Below, one piece after another: positions 45,798 through 54,673 of a stretch of 64,000 bases of DNA. The notes below the pieces were generated by a model, which was not told the origin of the DNA, ran no database searches, and saw only the letters and a list, made by a program, of their open reading frames with translations. Each line of letters opens with the position of its first letter. Within the stretch, counting starts at the first letter, position 1. This stretch comes from Nocardia coubleae NBRC 108252 (GTDB taxonomy: Bacteria > Actinomycetota > Actinomycetes > Mycobacteriales > Mycobacteriaceae): NCBI RefSeq assembly GCF_001612805.1, contig NZ_BDBD01000003.1, positions 1 through 64,000 of the forward strand, in the 5' to 3' direction. The position numbers and the translations under genes were made by a program.

Positions 45798-46783
45798 GCG
45801 AACCACGGCAGGTATCGGTTGCGGACGGTGCCCGACTCCAGGCGCTGCTCGAGACGCGCCTTCCACTTGGTGCCGTAGCGCTCGTTGAGGAAGCCACCGG
45901 GCACGACCAGGCGCCAGCCCGACTGCGCGACCATCCAGTACGGCACGATGACGCCGGGGTTGACATCACGCATGTAGTCGAGCTTGTCGGGGATCTGGCT
46001 CCAGTGGATACCGGGGTAGCGGTGGTGCACGCTGTGGTAACCCTGGTTGAAGATGAGGAAGTTGAGGATGTTGCCCGCGTTGTTGAGCGAGGTGCTCGGT
46101 TCGTCCTCGAACCGGCGCGCCGGCGCGTGGCTCAGCCAGGCGAAGTAGCCCGCGTTGACCTGGGTGATGAGGAACGGCACCCAGTAGAACAGCACGAACC
46201 GTTCGGTGCCCGCGGCGTACCAGACCGCGGCCATGACCACGAAGTACACCGCCAGGTCGAACATGAACTGGTGGCGGGTGCGGCGGCGGCGCGGGGCCGG
46301 GTTCGCGGCGAACACGGTGCGCACGGTGTGGATCTTGACGATGGTTCCGTAGCGGATCCAGTACCAGATGGCACCGAGACCCTTTTCCATGCCGGTGGTG
46401 GCGGTGACGTCACCCGGGCCGTCGTTGAACCGGTGATGGTTGAGGACGTGCACCTCGCGCATCTCGGCGGCGGTCAGGTTGCCCGGCAGGCAGCACAGGA
46501 TGTCGACCACCCGGTTGGGCAGCTTCGACACGAACAGTGGCCGATGGGTGTGCATGTGCATCACACCGATGGTGAGCGAGAGGTTGAGCAGCGACAGCAC
46601 GATGATGAGCGGGATCGCGATGTACCAGTTGCCCGCGGCGGGGACGAACAGGGCGGCCGCGGTCATCCCCATCCACAGTGCGATGTGCACGAGCGGACCG
46701 ACATTGGAGGCGTGCTCGAGTTTGAGGACCCGCCGACTGAACGGCGGTTTCTCGGTAGGCGCGACGGGCGTTGGGGTGCTCAT
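45788..46783 (-). CDS. Membrane fatty-acid desaturase/hydroxylase family protein
   Basis: The 331-residue integral membrane di-iron enzyme shows the three His boxes: HMHTH, HVLNHHRFN and YHSVHHRYPGIHW. Several hydrophobic stretches flank them. The family includes fatty-acid desaturases, carotenoid ketolases/hydroxylases and alkane hydroxylases. In this operon it most likely oxidises or desaturates the terpenoid. It starts 31 bp after the SQS-fold gene and is coupled to the methyltransferase gene. Confidence 0.82.
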   Translation of the reverse strand: MSTPTPVAPTEKPPFSRRVLKLEHASNVGPLVHIALWMGMTAAALFVPAAGNWYIAIPLIIVLSLLNLSLTIGVMHMHTHRPLFVSKLPNRVVDILCCLPGNLTAAEMREVHVLNHHRFNDGPGDVTATTGMEKGLGAIWYWIRYGTIVKIHTVRTVFAANPAPRRRRTRHQFMFDLAVYFVVMAAVWYAAGTERFVLFYWVPFLITQVNAGYFAWLSHAPARRFEDEPSTSLNNAGNILNFLIFNQGYHSVHHRYPGIHWSQIPDKLDYMRDVNPGVIVPYWMVAQSGWRLVVPGGFLNERYGTKWKARLEQRLESGTVRNRYLPWFAWI

Positions 46784-46814
46784 GGGCGAGCTCCTTCGCT
46801 AGTAGTGACGATGC

Positions 46815-48083
46815 TCATGAACGAATTGCGTCGGTGGCGAGCGCTGCCTGTTGCAGGCGCTCGGCGAGGTCGCGCAGGGCGTCGGGCCGGTTGCCCGGCA
46901 CCCGCTCCATGGCCCCGAAGGCCAGGTGGTCGGCGATCATCATGGTGCGCACCGTCGAGCCGGCCGGTTCGCCGGTCATCGGTTCCTCGGGCAGGGCCCG
47001 CACGAGGGCGAAGGTGGTGTCGACGATCAGCGGGACCAGCGAGGTCGCGGACGAGTTCTCACCACCGGCGCGCAGCACATCGGTCTTGGGGACGTGGAGC
47101 TCGGCCGCGAAGTCCGGCGCGGCGTCGAGCATGGTGTGGATGGCGCCGTCGGCCCCCGCGCGCACCCGCTCGAGCATGCGGGTCCAGTACTTCGGTGAAC
47201 CCGCGGCCAGCACGGACGCCGTGAGCGGACGCCGGTACGGCTTGGGCGCACCGACCGCACCGCACAGGAACGCCGAGGTGGTGATGGTCATGTAGGCCAT
47301 GGCCGCGCGGGCGCCGAATCCCGGCGTGCCGGGGCCGAGCCTGGCGAGCAGCGCGAAGCCGCCGAGGGTCGGGGCGAGCTGACGCAGCATCACCATGCGG
47401 GTGAGTTCCTCGCGGTCGGCGGCGCCGTAGAGCTCGAGTTCGCCGTCGCGCAGGTCGTTGGCCGACTGGGCGATCACCGCGATACAGCCGGTGAGCTCGC
47501 GCAGGTCGTCCTCGGGCAGTACGCCGTCGGCGACCAGGGTGCACGCGTAATGGGTGACGCGGCCGAGCACGCCCTCGCTGTAGGTGACGCGCGGCAGCGG
47601 CTTGTCGAGGTTGCGGGCCATCACCGCGGCCATGTCGGTGAGCACGCTCGCCACCCGTTCGCGCGCCTGCGGCGACAATCCGGTGACCAGCGCGCGGATG
47701 TCGGCGATGCGCTCGGCGAGCAACAGGTCCAGCGCCTCGCTGTCGCGCACGACGCCGGTGGTCGGCGGCAGCGCGGGCGGGGCGGAATCGCTTGTGCCGT
47801 TCAGGTATTCGGCCGCGGCCAGCACAGCCGAACCCGCGTGGCCGCGGTCGGCGAGATCTTCGTAGGCGTCGAGCACCCGGCACGCGAGCAGGGCCGCGGC
47901 GGCTTCGGCACGCTGGTGGGCGGGCAGGAAACTCACCGCGATACCGAGGTTGCGTCCGGCCGGAACGAGGGCGAGCCGGGCCAGTTCCTCGGGCGTGCGC
48001 GCGGCGCGCATGGCGGCCAGGTCGGGGGCGCGGCGCAGCACACGCAGGCCGCGGGCCAGCTGGAGGAGTCGGACATCGCTCAT
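46815..48083 (-). CDS. Squalene/phytoene-synthase-fold protein, divergent
   Basis: The 422-residue protein has the all-helical trans-prenyltransferase fold of squalene/phytoene synthases. The first acidic motif is DAYED (72-76, in LLACRVLDAYEDLADRG) and the second NDLRD (209-213). Both keep the Asp/Glu needed for magnesium, but the sequence departs from true phytoene synthase (YCxxVAGxVG, LxLTNILRD) and squalene synthase. A C-terminal extension of about 100 residues lacks an obvious anchor helix. The ATG overlaps the GGPP-synthase stop as ATGA, so it very probably uses that enzyme's product. It could condense two C20 units or cyclise one, as reported for the SQS-family spata-13,17-diene synthase. 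Confidence 0.75.
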   Translation of the reverse strand: MSDVRLLQLARGLRVLRRAPDLAAMRAARTPEELARLALVPAGRNLGIAVSFLPAHQRAEAAAALLACRVLDAYEDLADRGHAGSAVLAAAEYLNGTSDSAPPALPPTTGVVRDSEALDLLLAERIADIRALVTGLSPQARERVASVLTDMAAVMARNLDKPLPRVTYSEGVLGRVTHYACTLVADGVLPEDDLRELTGCIAVIAQSANDLRDGELELYGAADREELTRMVMLRQLAPTLGGFALLARLGPGTPGFGARAAMAYMTITTSAFLCGAVGAPKPYRRPLTASVLAAGSPKYWTRMLERVRAGADGAIHTMLDAAPDFAAELHVPKTDVLRAGGENSSATSLVPLIVDTTFALVRALPEEPMTGEPAGSTVRTMMIADHLAFGAMERVPGNRPDALRDLAERLQQAALATDAIRS

Positions 48084-49147
48084 CGGGAGATCACCTGCCG
48101 CAGAAGTTCGCGCAGGTCGTCCCGCGCCGGAGAGGGGCCGAACACGTCGAGCGCGTCGGCCGCGGTTTCGGTGGCGGTCACCGCGACCACGCGGGCGGCC
48201 TTGGTCGCGCCGCTGTCCACGAGGTCGGTGCGCAGGGTCTCGCTCGGTGTGGCCGGGTCGAGCCACAGGTCGCGGGCGCCCTCGCGCAGGTCGAGCCACT
48301 CGATGACCGGCCAGGTCGGCACGCGACGTTCGAGATCACCGCCTGCGTCCTTGCCGAGGCCGGGGCCGCCCTCGATATCGCGGACGTCGTCCATGATCTG
48401 GAAGGCCATGGCGAGCTGGTCGGCGTACACCATCAGCGCGTGCAGCCGGTCCAGGTCGACGCCGCCCGCGGTGCCGCCGTAGGCGCACGACAGCCGGAAC
48501 AGGGTGCCGGTCTTGGCGATGGCGACCAGTTCGTAGTGCCTGCGCAGCGCGGGCACGTCGACGGCGGGTGGCAGGGTCTCGATGAGCTGGCCGAACGACA
48601 GCTCCGAGAGCCGGTCGGCGAAGGTGATACCGGGAGCGTCGGTGATGCGCTCGGCCATCGCCGGGTTGTCGGCGAGCACGCGGGCCACGACCTTCATCGC
48701 GGCGCCCGCCATGTGGAAACCGGCGCGGGCGGCCTGGCGGACACCGAAGGCCGCGGGGACCGACGGCGCGTCGCGGCGCAGCAGGGAGCCGTCGCAGATG
48801 TCGTCGTGGATCAGCGAGGATTCGTGCAGCATCTCCATCGCGCAGGCCAGGTCGACCGCGTCGGCAGGCGACACCGCGTCGCCCGGCGCATCGGGGAGCA
48901 GGGTGGCGCAGGCCAGCACGAGCCTGGCCCGCACCCGCTTGCCGGGCGCGGCGAGCACATGGCGGTAGATGTCGTCGAAATCCTCACCGGTGAGCAGGAT
49001 TTCGGGCAGGCGCGCGGCGACGAGCGGGAGCTGCTCGACCGGACCGGCCGGTCGCGGCAGGACCCTCACCTGGTCACCGGGGTGCTCCACGTGCACCGCC
49101 TGGGGAACCTCGGGGCGATGGGCTGAGGCTAGCGCGGAGTTGTCCAT
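48080..49147 (-). CDS. Polyprenyl diphosphate synthase (GGPP synthase-like)
   Basis: The 355-residue trans-prenyltransferase adds IPP to DMAPP/FPP. The first Asp-rich motif is DDICD (115-119, in LIHDDICDGSLLRRD) and the second DDVRD (in FQIMDDVRDIEG). Small residues (Ser110, Ser111) precede the first motif, compatible with C20 or longer products. The ATG at 49147 has an AAAGGAG ribosome binding site; an ATG at 49192 has none. It is the first gene of the terpenoid operon. Confidence 0.9.
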   Translation of the reverse strand: MDNSALASAHRPEVPQAVHVEHPGDQVRVLPRPAGPVEQLPLVAARLPEILLTGEDFDDIYRHVLAAPGKRVRARLVLACATLLPDAPGDAVSPADAVDLACAMEMLHESSLIHDDICDGSLLRRDAPSVPAAFGVRQAARAGFHMAGAAMKVVARVLADNPAMAERITDAPGITFADRLSELSFGQLIETLPPAVDVPALRRHYELVAIAKTGTLFRLSCAYGGTAGGVDLDRLHALMVYADQLAMAFQIMDDVRDIEGGPGLGKDAGGDLERRVPTWPVIEWLDLREGARDLWLDPATPSETLRTDLVDSGATKAARVVAVTATETAADALDVFGPSPARDDLRELLRQVISR

Positions 49148-49273
49148 AGCGCTGAACTCCTTTGGTGTGGTCACGATGGCTGCAGAGCTCATTGCGCCTG
49201 GTGGACAGAGGTTTTCGAGGAATCGCCTCGGAGGAGTCGGAGGGGTGTCGCCACCGGCGGGCGTCGGGGCCGT

Positions 49274-49323
49274 GTTGTCCCGATCACTGGCTACCGACGG
49301 GTAGTTTTGTAGACGGTTGTCCC
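49274..49323 (-). repeat. Paired GGGACAAC direct repeats at the terpenoid promoter
   Basis: On the minus strand GGGACAAC occurs at 49316-49323 (inside the -35/-10 spacer) and again at 49274-49281 (just downstream). Their start-to-start distance is 42 bp, four helical turns. They could be operator half-sites for a repressor of the terpenoid operon. Confidence 0.4.
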
Positions 49324-49332
49324 AATTGTCAA
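49306..49332 (-). promoter_or_regulatory. Promoter of the terpenoid/mevalonate operon
   Basis: A perfect -35 TTGACA (49327-49332, minus strand) is followed by a possible -10 TACAAA (49306-49311) at a short 15-bp spacing. Transcription would start about 150 bases before the GGPP-synthase ATG, leaving a long leader. The short spacing hints at activator dependence. Confidence 0.5.
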
Positions 49333-49402
49333 GCACTAGTGAAGGTTTCGCTCTGACGTGCACGAATAGCACTGGAGCACAATGTTTTTGAGCAGAAGTA
49401 AC

Positions 49403-49439
49403 TGATGACAGCGTTACAGCCGACGTCTTGATGTCATCA
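49403..49439. promoter_or_regulatory. TGATGACA/TGTCATCA inverted repeat upstream of the terpenoid promoter
   Basis: TGATGACA (49403-49410) and TGTCATCA (49432-49439) are exact reverse complements. The right copy sits in the near-palindrome TGATGTCATCA. They lie about 70-105 bp upstream of the -35 box, a typical activator position. The binding protein is unknown. Confidence 0.4.
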
Positions 49440-49693
49440 CCGTAGTGACATGAAACACGCTGCGGCACAAGCGTTTACGCACGTGCGGCAAGCAGGCCGG
49501 AGGGGTGCGGTCAGCGCGCGACTGTTCATCGCGGGTACGGTTTCACGGAGGGGTGCCACGACACTGTGGGCTTGCGCATCTGCGCTGAGAGGTCAGCGGG
49601 AGACGTCCAGAGGCCGGCGACTTCGACGGCCGAGAAGTGTTACGTTCGCGACTCTACAATCGGTGACGCGGTCGCGCGAATCGAAAACCACAG

Positions 49694-49721
49694 CCGCACG
49701 GCCCCGAAATGGGCTGTGCGG
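49694..49721. terminator. Hairpin in the intergenic region
   Basis: An 11-bp stem with one G-T pair (49694-49704 with 49711-49721, 6-nt loop). It may be an outer terminator for the leftward small membrane-protein gene, protecting the region upstream of the terpenoid promoter. Confidence 0.4.
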
Positions 49722-49760
49722 CAGCGAAACACCGGTTCAGGGGGATTCCGTGCGATGACA

Positions 49761-49785
49761 CGCCACGGGCGAGGACCCCGTGGCG
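49761..49785 (-). terminator. Hairpin after the small membrane-protein gene
   Basis: A perfect 9-bp stem (49761-49769 with 49777-49785, 7-nt loop) begins 15 bases beyond the stop codon of the leftward gene ending at 49800. It is a likely terminator. Confidence 0.5.
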
Positions 49786-49799
49786 TGGCGTGGCGGTCG

Positions 49800-50069
49800 T
49801 CAGCGGGGGCGCGAACCGAAGGGACGGTGACCGCGCTGCCAAGCCAGCCGGAACGACCATGCGGCGGCCAGGATCGACCCGACGACCACCACCGCGATCG
49901 CGGACAGGACGAGTCCCCCGGACCAGCCGACACCGGCGTAGTGCGCGATCATCGCCGAGGCGGCGATCGGGCCCGCGGTGAGCAGTACCGGGATCAAGAG
50001 GATCAAACCGAGAGTTACCAGAGTCGAGGGCGCCATCGTCGCCCCGGAGCGTCGCGTGATCGTAGCCAT
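49800..50069 (-). CDS. Small two-helix membrane protein of unknown function
   Basis: The 89-residue protein has two strong transmembrane segments (about residues 15-40 and 50-73) joined by a short Gly-rich loop, and a basic C-terminal tail (FRLAWQRGHRPFGSRPR). The ATG at 50069 has GGAG/GGGCGG upstream; an ATG at 50084 would add MERAE. I do not recognise the family. It stands alone between the terpenoid operon and hutC, with a hairpin after it. Confidence 0.6.
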   Translation of the reverse strand: MATITRRSGATMAPSTLVTLGLILLIPVLLTAGPIAASAMIAHYAGVGWSGGLVLSAIAVVVVGSILAAAWSFRLAWQRGHRPFGSRPR

Positions 50070-50261
50070 TTCCGCCCTCTCCATGGATGGAACTCAGCGA
50101 ACGTCGAACTCAGCGATCCATAAACAAAGCTACAGCCCGGTGAACGCCATTCGCCCGATTGTCACGAAATGGTGATAACTCAGTTTGCGAAATATTTGCT
50201 CATGGGTCATGTTAATTCAGCGACGCCGATGAACGCGGTCACCGGAACGCGCGAGTCGCCC

Positions 50262-51050
50262 TCAGCCCGGTTCGGTACCGAAAGTGCCTTCGAGACGATT
50301 ACGTGATCCCGGATGAATCAGCCGCGCCGCACTCACCAGGCCGCCGGAGGACCAGGTGCGGCGCCGGATCAGCAGACACGGCTCGTCGCGGGCGATGCCG
50401 AGCAGCGCGCACTCGTCCTGGCTCGCCCGCACGGCCTCGACGACGTGCTCACCGCGCAGCAGCGGGGCGACCTCGCTCAGATAGGTGTTGGGGGTGACGG
50501 CGGTGAAATCCTGGGCGAGATAGTCGGGCGCCTGGGCCGGGTTGACGTAGCGATCCTCGAGCTGGATCGGCACCTCGTCCTCGCGATGCACGAGCAGTGA
50601 GTGGAACACCGTGCCGCTCAGGTCGTTTCCGAGGATCGGATGGCCCTCGTCGATCTGCTCGGCGCGCACGAAGACGACCTCTGTGCGGTGCCGGTGCCCA
50701 CGCCGCGCGATCTCGTCGGCGATGTTCCTGACCTCGAACAGTGGTGAGGTGGCCTTGCCCGCGGCGACGAACGTGCCGACGCCCATCACCCGGGTGAGGG
50801 CACCGTCGGCGGTGAGATCGCGCAGGGCGCGGTTGATCGTCATTCTCGACAGCCCGAGCGCGGCGACCAGCTGATTCTCCGAGGGGATCTGCTCCCCCGC
50901 GCTCCATCGGCCGCCCTTGATCTGCGCCATGATCAGCTGCTTGACCCGCTCGTACGCCGCGAACTCCGTACCGAGCTCGCCGTAGAGCGCGGCCAGCTCC
51001 GCATCGGCCACTTCGATCGCCACCACCGGTATTTCCCTCCGCTCGACCAA
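50262..51050 (-). CDS. hutC: GntR-family histidine utilisation repressor HutC
   Basis: The 262-residue protein has an N-terminal GntR winged helix ([47 protein letters not shown]) and a HutC/FadR-type UTRA ligand domain (about 110-250). HutC represses hut genes and is released by urocanate. It is divergent from hutU. Three copies of TGTATA-N8-TATAC(A/C), one at each hut promoter in this region, are the likely binding sites. Confidence 0.9.
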   Translation of the reverse strand: MVERREIPVVAIEVADAELAALYGELGTEFAAYERVKQLIMAQIKGGRWSAGEQIPSENQLVAALGLSRMTINRALRDLTADGALTRVMGVGTFVAAGKATSPLFEVRNIADEIARRGHRHRTEVVFVRAEQIDEGHPILGNDLSGTVFHSLLVHREDEVPIQLEDRYVNPAQAPDYLAQDFTAVTPNTYLSEVAPLLRGEHVVEAVRASQDECALLGIARDEPCLLIRRRTWSSGGLVSAARLIHPGSRNRLEGTFGTEPG

Positions 51051-51082
51051 GAGAATACGTCGCGGCCGATTTCGGCAGCTAC

Positions 51083-51111
51083 TTGTATAGACAGGACTAT
51101 ACCACTAATCT
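51083..51111 (+). promoter_or_regulatory. hutU promoter with HutC operator
   Basis: -35 TTGTAT (51083-51088), a 17-bp spacer and -10 TAATCT (51106-51111). The operator TGTATA-N8-TATACC (51084-51103) fills the -35 box and spacer, so HutC binding should exclude RNA polymerase. The site also lies 34 bp from the hutC start, allowing autoregulation. Confidence 0.75.
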
Positions 51112-51157
51112 GGTGTTCAGTGACCCCGGACACACCCGTCTTTCGAGGAGTGAACAC

Positions 51158-52834
51158 ATGACCGACGACACCGCGCCCGCCGCAGGTCCGCGCCCCGTCC
51201 GTGCCCCACGCGGTCCCCAGCTGCACACCAAGGGGTGGCAGCAGGAGGGCGCCCTGCGGATGTTGATGAACAATCTCGACCCCGAGGTCGCCGAACGCCC
51301 CGACGATCTGGTCGTCTACGGCGGTACCGGGCGCGCGGCCCGCAGCTGGGCGGCCTACGACGCCATCGTGCGGACCCTGGAAACCCTCGAGTCCGACGAA
51401 ACACTGCTCGTGCAATCGGGGAAACCGGTCGGCGTATTCCGCACCAACGAATGGTCGCCGCGGGTGTTGCTGGCCAATTCGAATCTGGTCGGCGACTGGG
51501 CCAACTGGGAGAAGTTCCGCGAACTCGAACAGGCCGGCCTGATGATGTACGGGCAGATGACCGCCGGTTCGTGGATCTATATCGGCAGCCAGGGCATTCT
51601 GCAGGGCACCTACGAGACTTTCGGCGCGGTGGCGCGTAAACGTTTCGGCGGGTCGCTGGCCGGCACGATCACGCTCACCGCGGGTGTCGGCGGGATGGGC
51701 GGCGCGCAGCCGCTCGCGGTGACGATGAACGACGGCGTGGCCCTGTGTGTCGATGTCGATCCGGCCCGCATCGATCGCCGCATCGCGCACGGCTATCTGG
51801 ACACCAAGGCCGACTCGCTCCAGCAGGCGCTGGAGCTGGCCGTCGCCGCGCGCGACGAGCGCAGGCCGCTGTCGATCGGTCTGGTCGGCAATGCCGCCGA
51901 GGTGTTCCCGGCGCTGCTTGCCATGGACGCGCCGATCGATGTGGTGACCGACCAGACCTCCGCGCACGACCCGCTGTCCTACCTGCCGATCGGGGTCGCG
52001 CTCGAGGACTGGCACACCATGGCCGAGAAGGATCCCGTGTGGTTCACCGCCGAGGCGCAGGCATCGATGGCCAAGCATGTCGAGGCCATGGTCGGGTTCA
52101 TGGACAAGGGCGCCGAGGTGTTCGACTACGGCAACTCGATCCGTGACGAGGCTCGCAAGGGCGGCTACGACCGCGCCTTCGCGTTCCCCGGTTTCGTGCC
52201 CGCCTATATCCGGCCGCTGTTCGAGGAGGGCCTGGGCCCGTTCCGCTGGGCGGCCCTCTCGGGTGACCCGGCCGATATCGCCGCCACCGACCGCGCGATT
52301 CTCGAGCTGTTCCCCGACAACGAGCATCTGAAGCGCTGGATCACCATGGCCGGTGAGAAGGTGAAATTCGAGGGCCTGCCCGCGCGTATCTGCTGGCTCG
52401 GCTACGGCGAACGGCACCGCGCCGGACTGCGTTTCAACGAGATGGTGGCCTCGGGCGAGCTGTCGGCGCCGCTGGCGATCGGGCGCGATCACCTCGATTC
52501 CGGTTCGGTCGCCTCGCCCTACCGCGAGACCGAAGCCATGGCCGACGGGTCGGACGCCGTCGCCGACTGGCCGCTGCTCAACGCCCTGCTCAATACGGCA
52601 TCGGGCGCCTCGTGGGTGTCGATCCACCACGGCGGCGGTGTCGGCATGGGTCGGTCCATCCACGCGGGTCAGGTGTGTATCGCCGACGGCACGCCCCTGG
52701 CGGCGCAGAAGCTGGAGCGGGTGCTCACCAACGATCCCGGTATGGGCGTGATCCGTCACGTGGACGCGGGCTACGAGCACGCGGCCGAGGTCGCCCGGGA
52801 ACGCGGTGTGCGAATCCCGATGCAGGAGAGCTGA
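51158..52834 (+). CDS. hutU: Urocanate hydratase
   Basis: The 558-residue NAD-dependent enzyme converts urocanate to imidazolonepropionate, the second step of histidine degradation. Family features include [13 protein letters not shown] near the N-terminus, [38 protein letters not shown] with the catalytic Cys region, and [19 protein letters not shown]. The ATG at 51158 has GAGGAG upstream. It is single-gene, with a strong terminator. Confidence 0.96.
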   Translation: MTDDTAPAAGPRPVRAPRGPQLHTKGWQQEGALRMLMNNLDPEVAERPDDLVVYGGTGRAARSWAAYDAIVRTLETLESDETLLVQSGKPVGVFRTNEWSPRVLLANSNLVGDWANWEKFRELEQAGLMMYGQMTAGSWIYIGSQGILQGTYETFGAVARKRFGGSLAGTITLTAGVGGMGGAQPLAVTMNDGVALCVDVDPARIDRRIAHGYLDTKADSLQQALELAVAARDERRPLSIGLVGNAAEVFPALLAMDAPIDVVTDQTSAHDPLSYLPIGVALEDWHTMAEKDPVWFTAEAQASMAKHVEAMVGFMDKGAEVFDYGNSIRDEARKGGYDRAFAFPGFVPAYIRPLFEEGLGPFRWAALSGDPADIAATDRAILELFPDNEHLKRWITMAGEKVKFEGLPARICWLGYGERHRAGLRFNEMVASGELSAPLAIGRDHLDSGSVASPYRETEAMADGSDAVADWPLLNALLNTASGASWVSIHHGGGVGMGRSIHAGQVCIADGTPLAAQKLERVLTNDPGMGVIRHVDAGYEHAAEVARERGVRIPMQES

Positions 52835-52844
52835 TATCGCATAC

Positions 52845-52879
52845 TTCGGCGCCGGGTGTGAAACGCACCCGGCGCCGAA
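52845..52879 (+). terminator. hutU terminator
   Basis: A perfect 14-bp stem (52845-52858 with 52866-52879, 7-nt loop) begins 11 bases after the hutU stop codon. Confidence 0.75.
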
Positions 52880-52996
52880 TCGTGTCACGGGTATCTACGC
52901 GGCGGATGTCCGGGATCGCTGCGTGAGTCGCGGCCTACAGCCCCCAAGGCGCGCCACCCGCTTTCACCACGCGGAGCCCGGAAATCCACGACGAAA

Positions 52997-53028
52997 CGGC
53001 CCCAGGTGGCGGGAACCACCTGGGGCCG
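52997..53028 (-). terminator. hutH terminator
   Basis: A perfect 13-bp stem (52997-53009 with 53016-53028, 6-nt loop) lies 36 bases beyond the hutH stop on the minus strand. Together with the hutU hairpin it separates the two convergent hut units. Confidence 0.7.
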
Positions 53029-53063
53029 ATTCGGTTACAGCGGCGCGGGTCAGTACAGCCGAG

Positions 53064-54632
53064 TCAATCCAGCGGGCCGACAACGGATTCCGCGGCCTCC
53101 AGCAGCGCACCGGAGGCGGCCAGATTCACCGCCGCCTCGATTTCGGGCGCGAGGTGCCGGTCGGGGCCGGGGCCTGGGACCAGGGTCCGCAGGGCATCGC
53201 GCACCGCTGCCGTGGCGGGCGACGGTGTGAGCGGCGCACGCAGGTCGAGGGCGCGGGCCGCGGTGAGCGCCTCGATGGCCAGCACACGGGTGAGGCCGTC
53301 GATGGCGCGACGCAGTTTGCGGGCGGCCGACCAGCCCATGGACACGTGGTCCTCCTGCATGGCCGAGGACGGGATCGAGTCCACCGATGCGGGCGCGGCG
53401 AGGCGCTTGAGCTCGGAGACGAGCGCCGCCTGGGTGTACTGGGCGATCATGTGGCCGCTGTCGACACCGGGGTCGTCGGCGAGGAACGGCGGCAGCCCGT
53501 GGTTGCGCGCCTTGTCGAGGAAACGGTCGGTGCGGCGCTCGCTAATGCTGGCCACGTCGGCGACGACGATGGCGAGGAAGTCCAGCACATACGCCACCGG
53601 GGCGCCGTGGAAGTTGCCGTTGGACTCGACGCGGCCGTCCAGGGTGACCACCGGATTGTCGACGGCGCTTGCCAGCTCGTACCCCGCGACCCGCTCGGCG
53701 TGGGCGAGGGTGTCGCGGGCGCCACCGGCCACCTGCGGTGCGCAGCGCAGCGAGTAGGCGTCCTGCACCACGGTGCAGTCGGGGGTGGCATGACTGGCCA
53801 CAATCGCCGAATCGGCCAGCAGCCGGGTCATGTTCGCGGCGGCGACCGCCTGGCCCGGCTGCGGGCGCAGCGCCTGCAGGTCGGCGGCGAACACCTTGTC
53901 GGTACCGAGCAGGCCCTCCACGCTCATGGCGGCGGTGACATCGGCCAGCCGCAGCAGCGCGCGCAGATCGTGACAGGCGAGCAGCAGCATCCCGAGCATG
54001 CCGTCGGTGCCGTTGATGAGAGCGAGCCCCTCCTTCTCCGCCAGCTCCACCGGTGCGATCCCGGCGGCGGCGAGCGCCTGAGCGGCGGGCATCGCGGTGC
54101 GGCTCGCGTCGCGGACCGTGCCCTCCCCGATGACGGCGAGCGCCACGTGAGCCAGCGGTGCGAGATCACCGGAGCAGCCGAGGCTGCCGTATTCGTGGAC
54201 CACCGGGGTGATGCCCGCCGACAGCAGCGCGGCGTAGGTCTCGGCGACCACCGGTCGCACGCCGGTGCGGCCGGTGGCCAGCGTCGAGAGGCGGAGCAGC
54301 ATGAGGGCGCGCACCACCTCCCGCTCCACTTCGGCCCCCGATCCGGCGGCATGCGAGCGGATGAGGCTGCGCTGCAATTGCTTACGCGACTCCTGCGGGA
54401 TGTGGCGCACGGCGAGCGCGCCGAACCCGGTCGACACCCCGTACACCGGTCGCGGGTCGGCGGCCAGCGCCTCGATGCGCTCCCGGCTTTCGCCCATGGC
54501 GGCCAGCGCCTCCTCGGCCAGCCGCACCGCGGCACCCTCCCGTGCCACCCGCACCACGTCGGCGGGTGACACCGGACCGGTGCCGACGACGACCGGTTCC
54601 AGCGTGACCGACCGGTTCGAGTCGATACCCAC
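53064..54632 (-). CDS. hutH: Histidine ammonia-lyase
   Basis: The 522-residue enzyme deaminates histidine to urocanate. The MIO electrophile-forming tripeptide is Cys153-Ser154-Gly155 in GSLGCSGDLAPLAH; most family members have Ala-Ser-Gly. Other landmarks are VYGVSTGFG, LINGTD, and QDAYSLRCAPQ(V). I chose the GTG at 54632, which has GGAG upstream. It is 41 bp downstream of the permease gene and probably in its operon. Confidence 0.94.
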   Translation of the reverse strand: MGIDSNRSVTLEPVVVGTGPVSPADVVRVAREGAAVRLAEEALAAMGESRERIEALAADPRPVYGVSTGFGALAVRHIPQESRKQLQRSLIRSHAAGSGAEVEREVVRALMLLRLSTLATGRTGVRPVVAETYAALLSAGITPVVHEYGSLGCSGDLAPLAHVALAVIGEGTVRDASRTAMPAAQALAAAGIAPVELAEKEGLALINGTDGMLGMLLLACHDLRALLRLADVTAAMSVEGLLGTDKVFAADLQALRPQPGQAVAAANMTRLLADSAIVASHATPDCTVVQDAYSLRCAPQVAGGARDTLAHAERVAGYELASAVDNPVVTLDGRVESNGNFHGAPVAYVLDFLAIVVADVASISERRTDRFLDKARNHGLPPFLADDPGVDSGHMIAQYTQAALVSELKRLAAPASVDSIPSSAMQEDHVSMGWSAARKLRRAIDGLTRVLAIEALTAARALDLRAPLTPSPATAAVRDALRTLVPGPGPDRHLAPEIEAAVNLAASGALLEAAESVVGPLD

Positions 54633-54673
54633 GATATTTCTCCATTCCGAATAAGCGTGCAGGACAAGCAAGT

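Larger units (their letters stand above)
49148..49799. other. Intergenic control region upstream of the terpenoid operon
   Basis: About 650 bp without a convincing gene. It contains the operon promoter near 49306-49332, paired GTTGTCCC repeats, a TGATGACA inverted repeat and two hairpins towards the small membrane-protein gene. Short open frames here have no ribosome binding site or protein-like composition. Confidence 0.6.

Noticed and set aside
46815..48083. Calling the SQS-fold gene phytoene synthase crtB
   Set aside because: The family's diagnostic segments around both acidic motifs are not matched and no crtI or cyclase gene is nearby.
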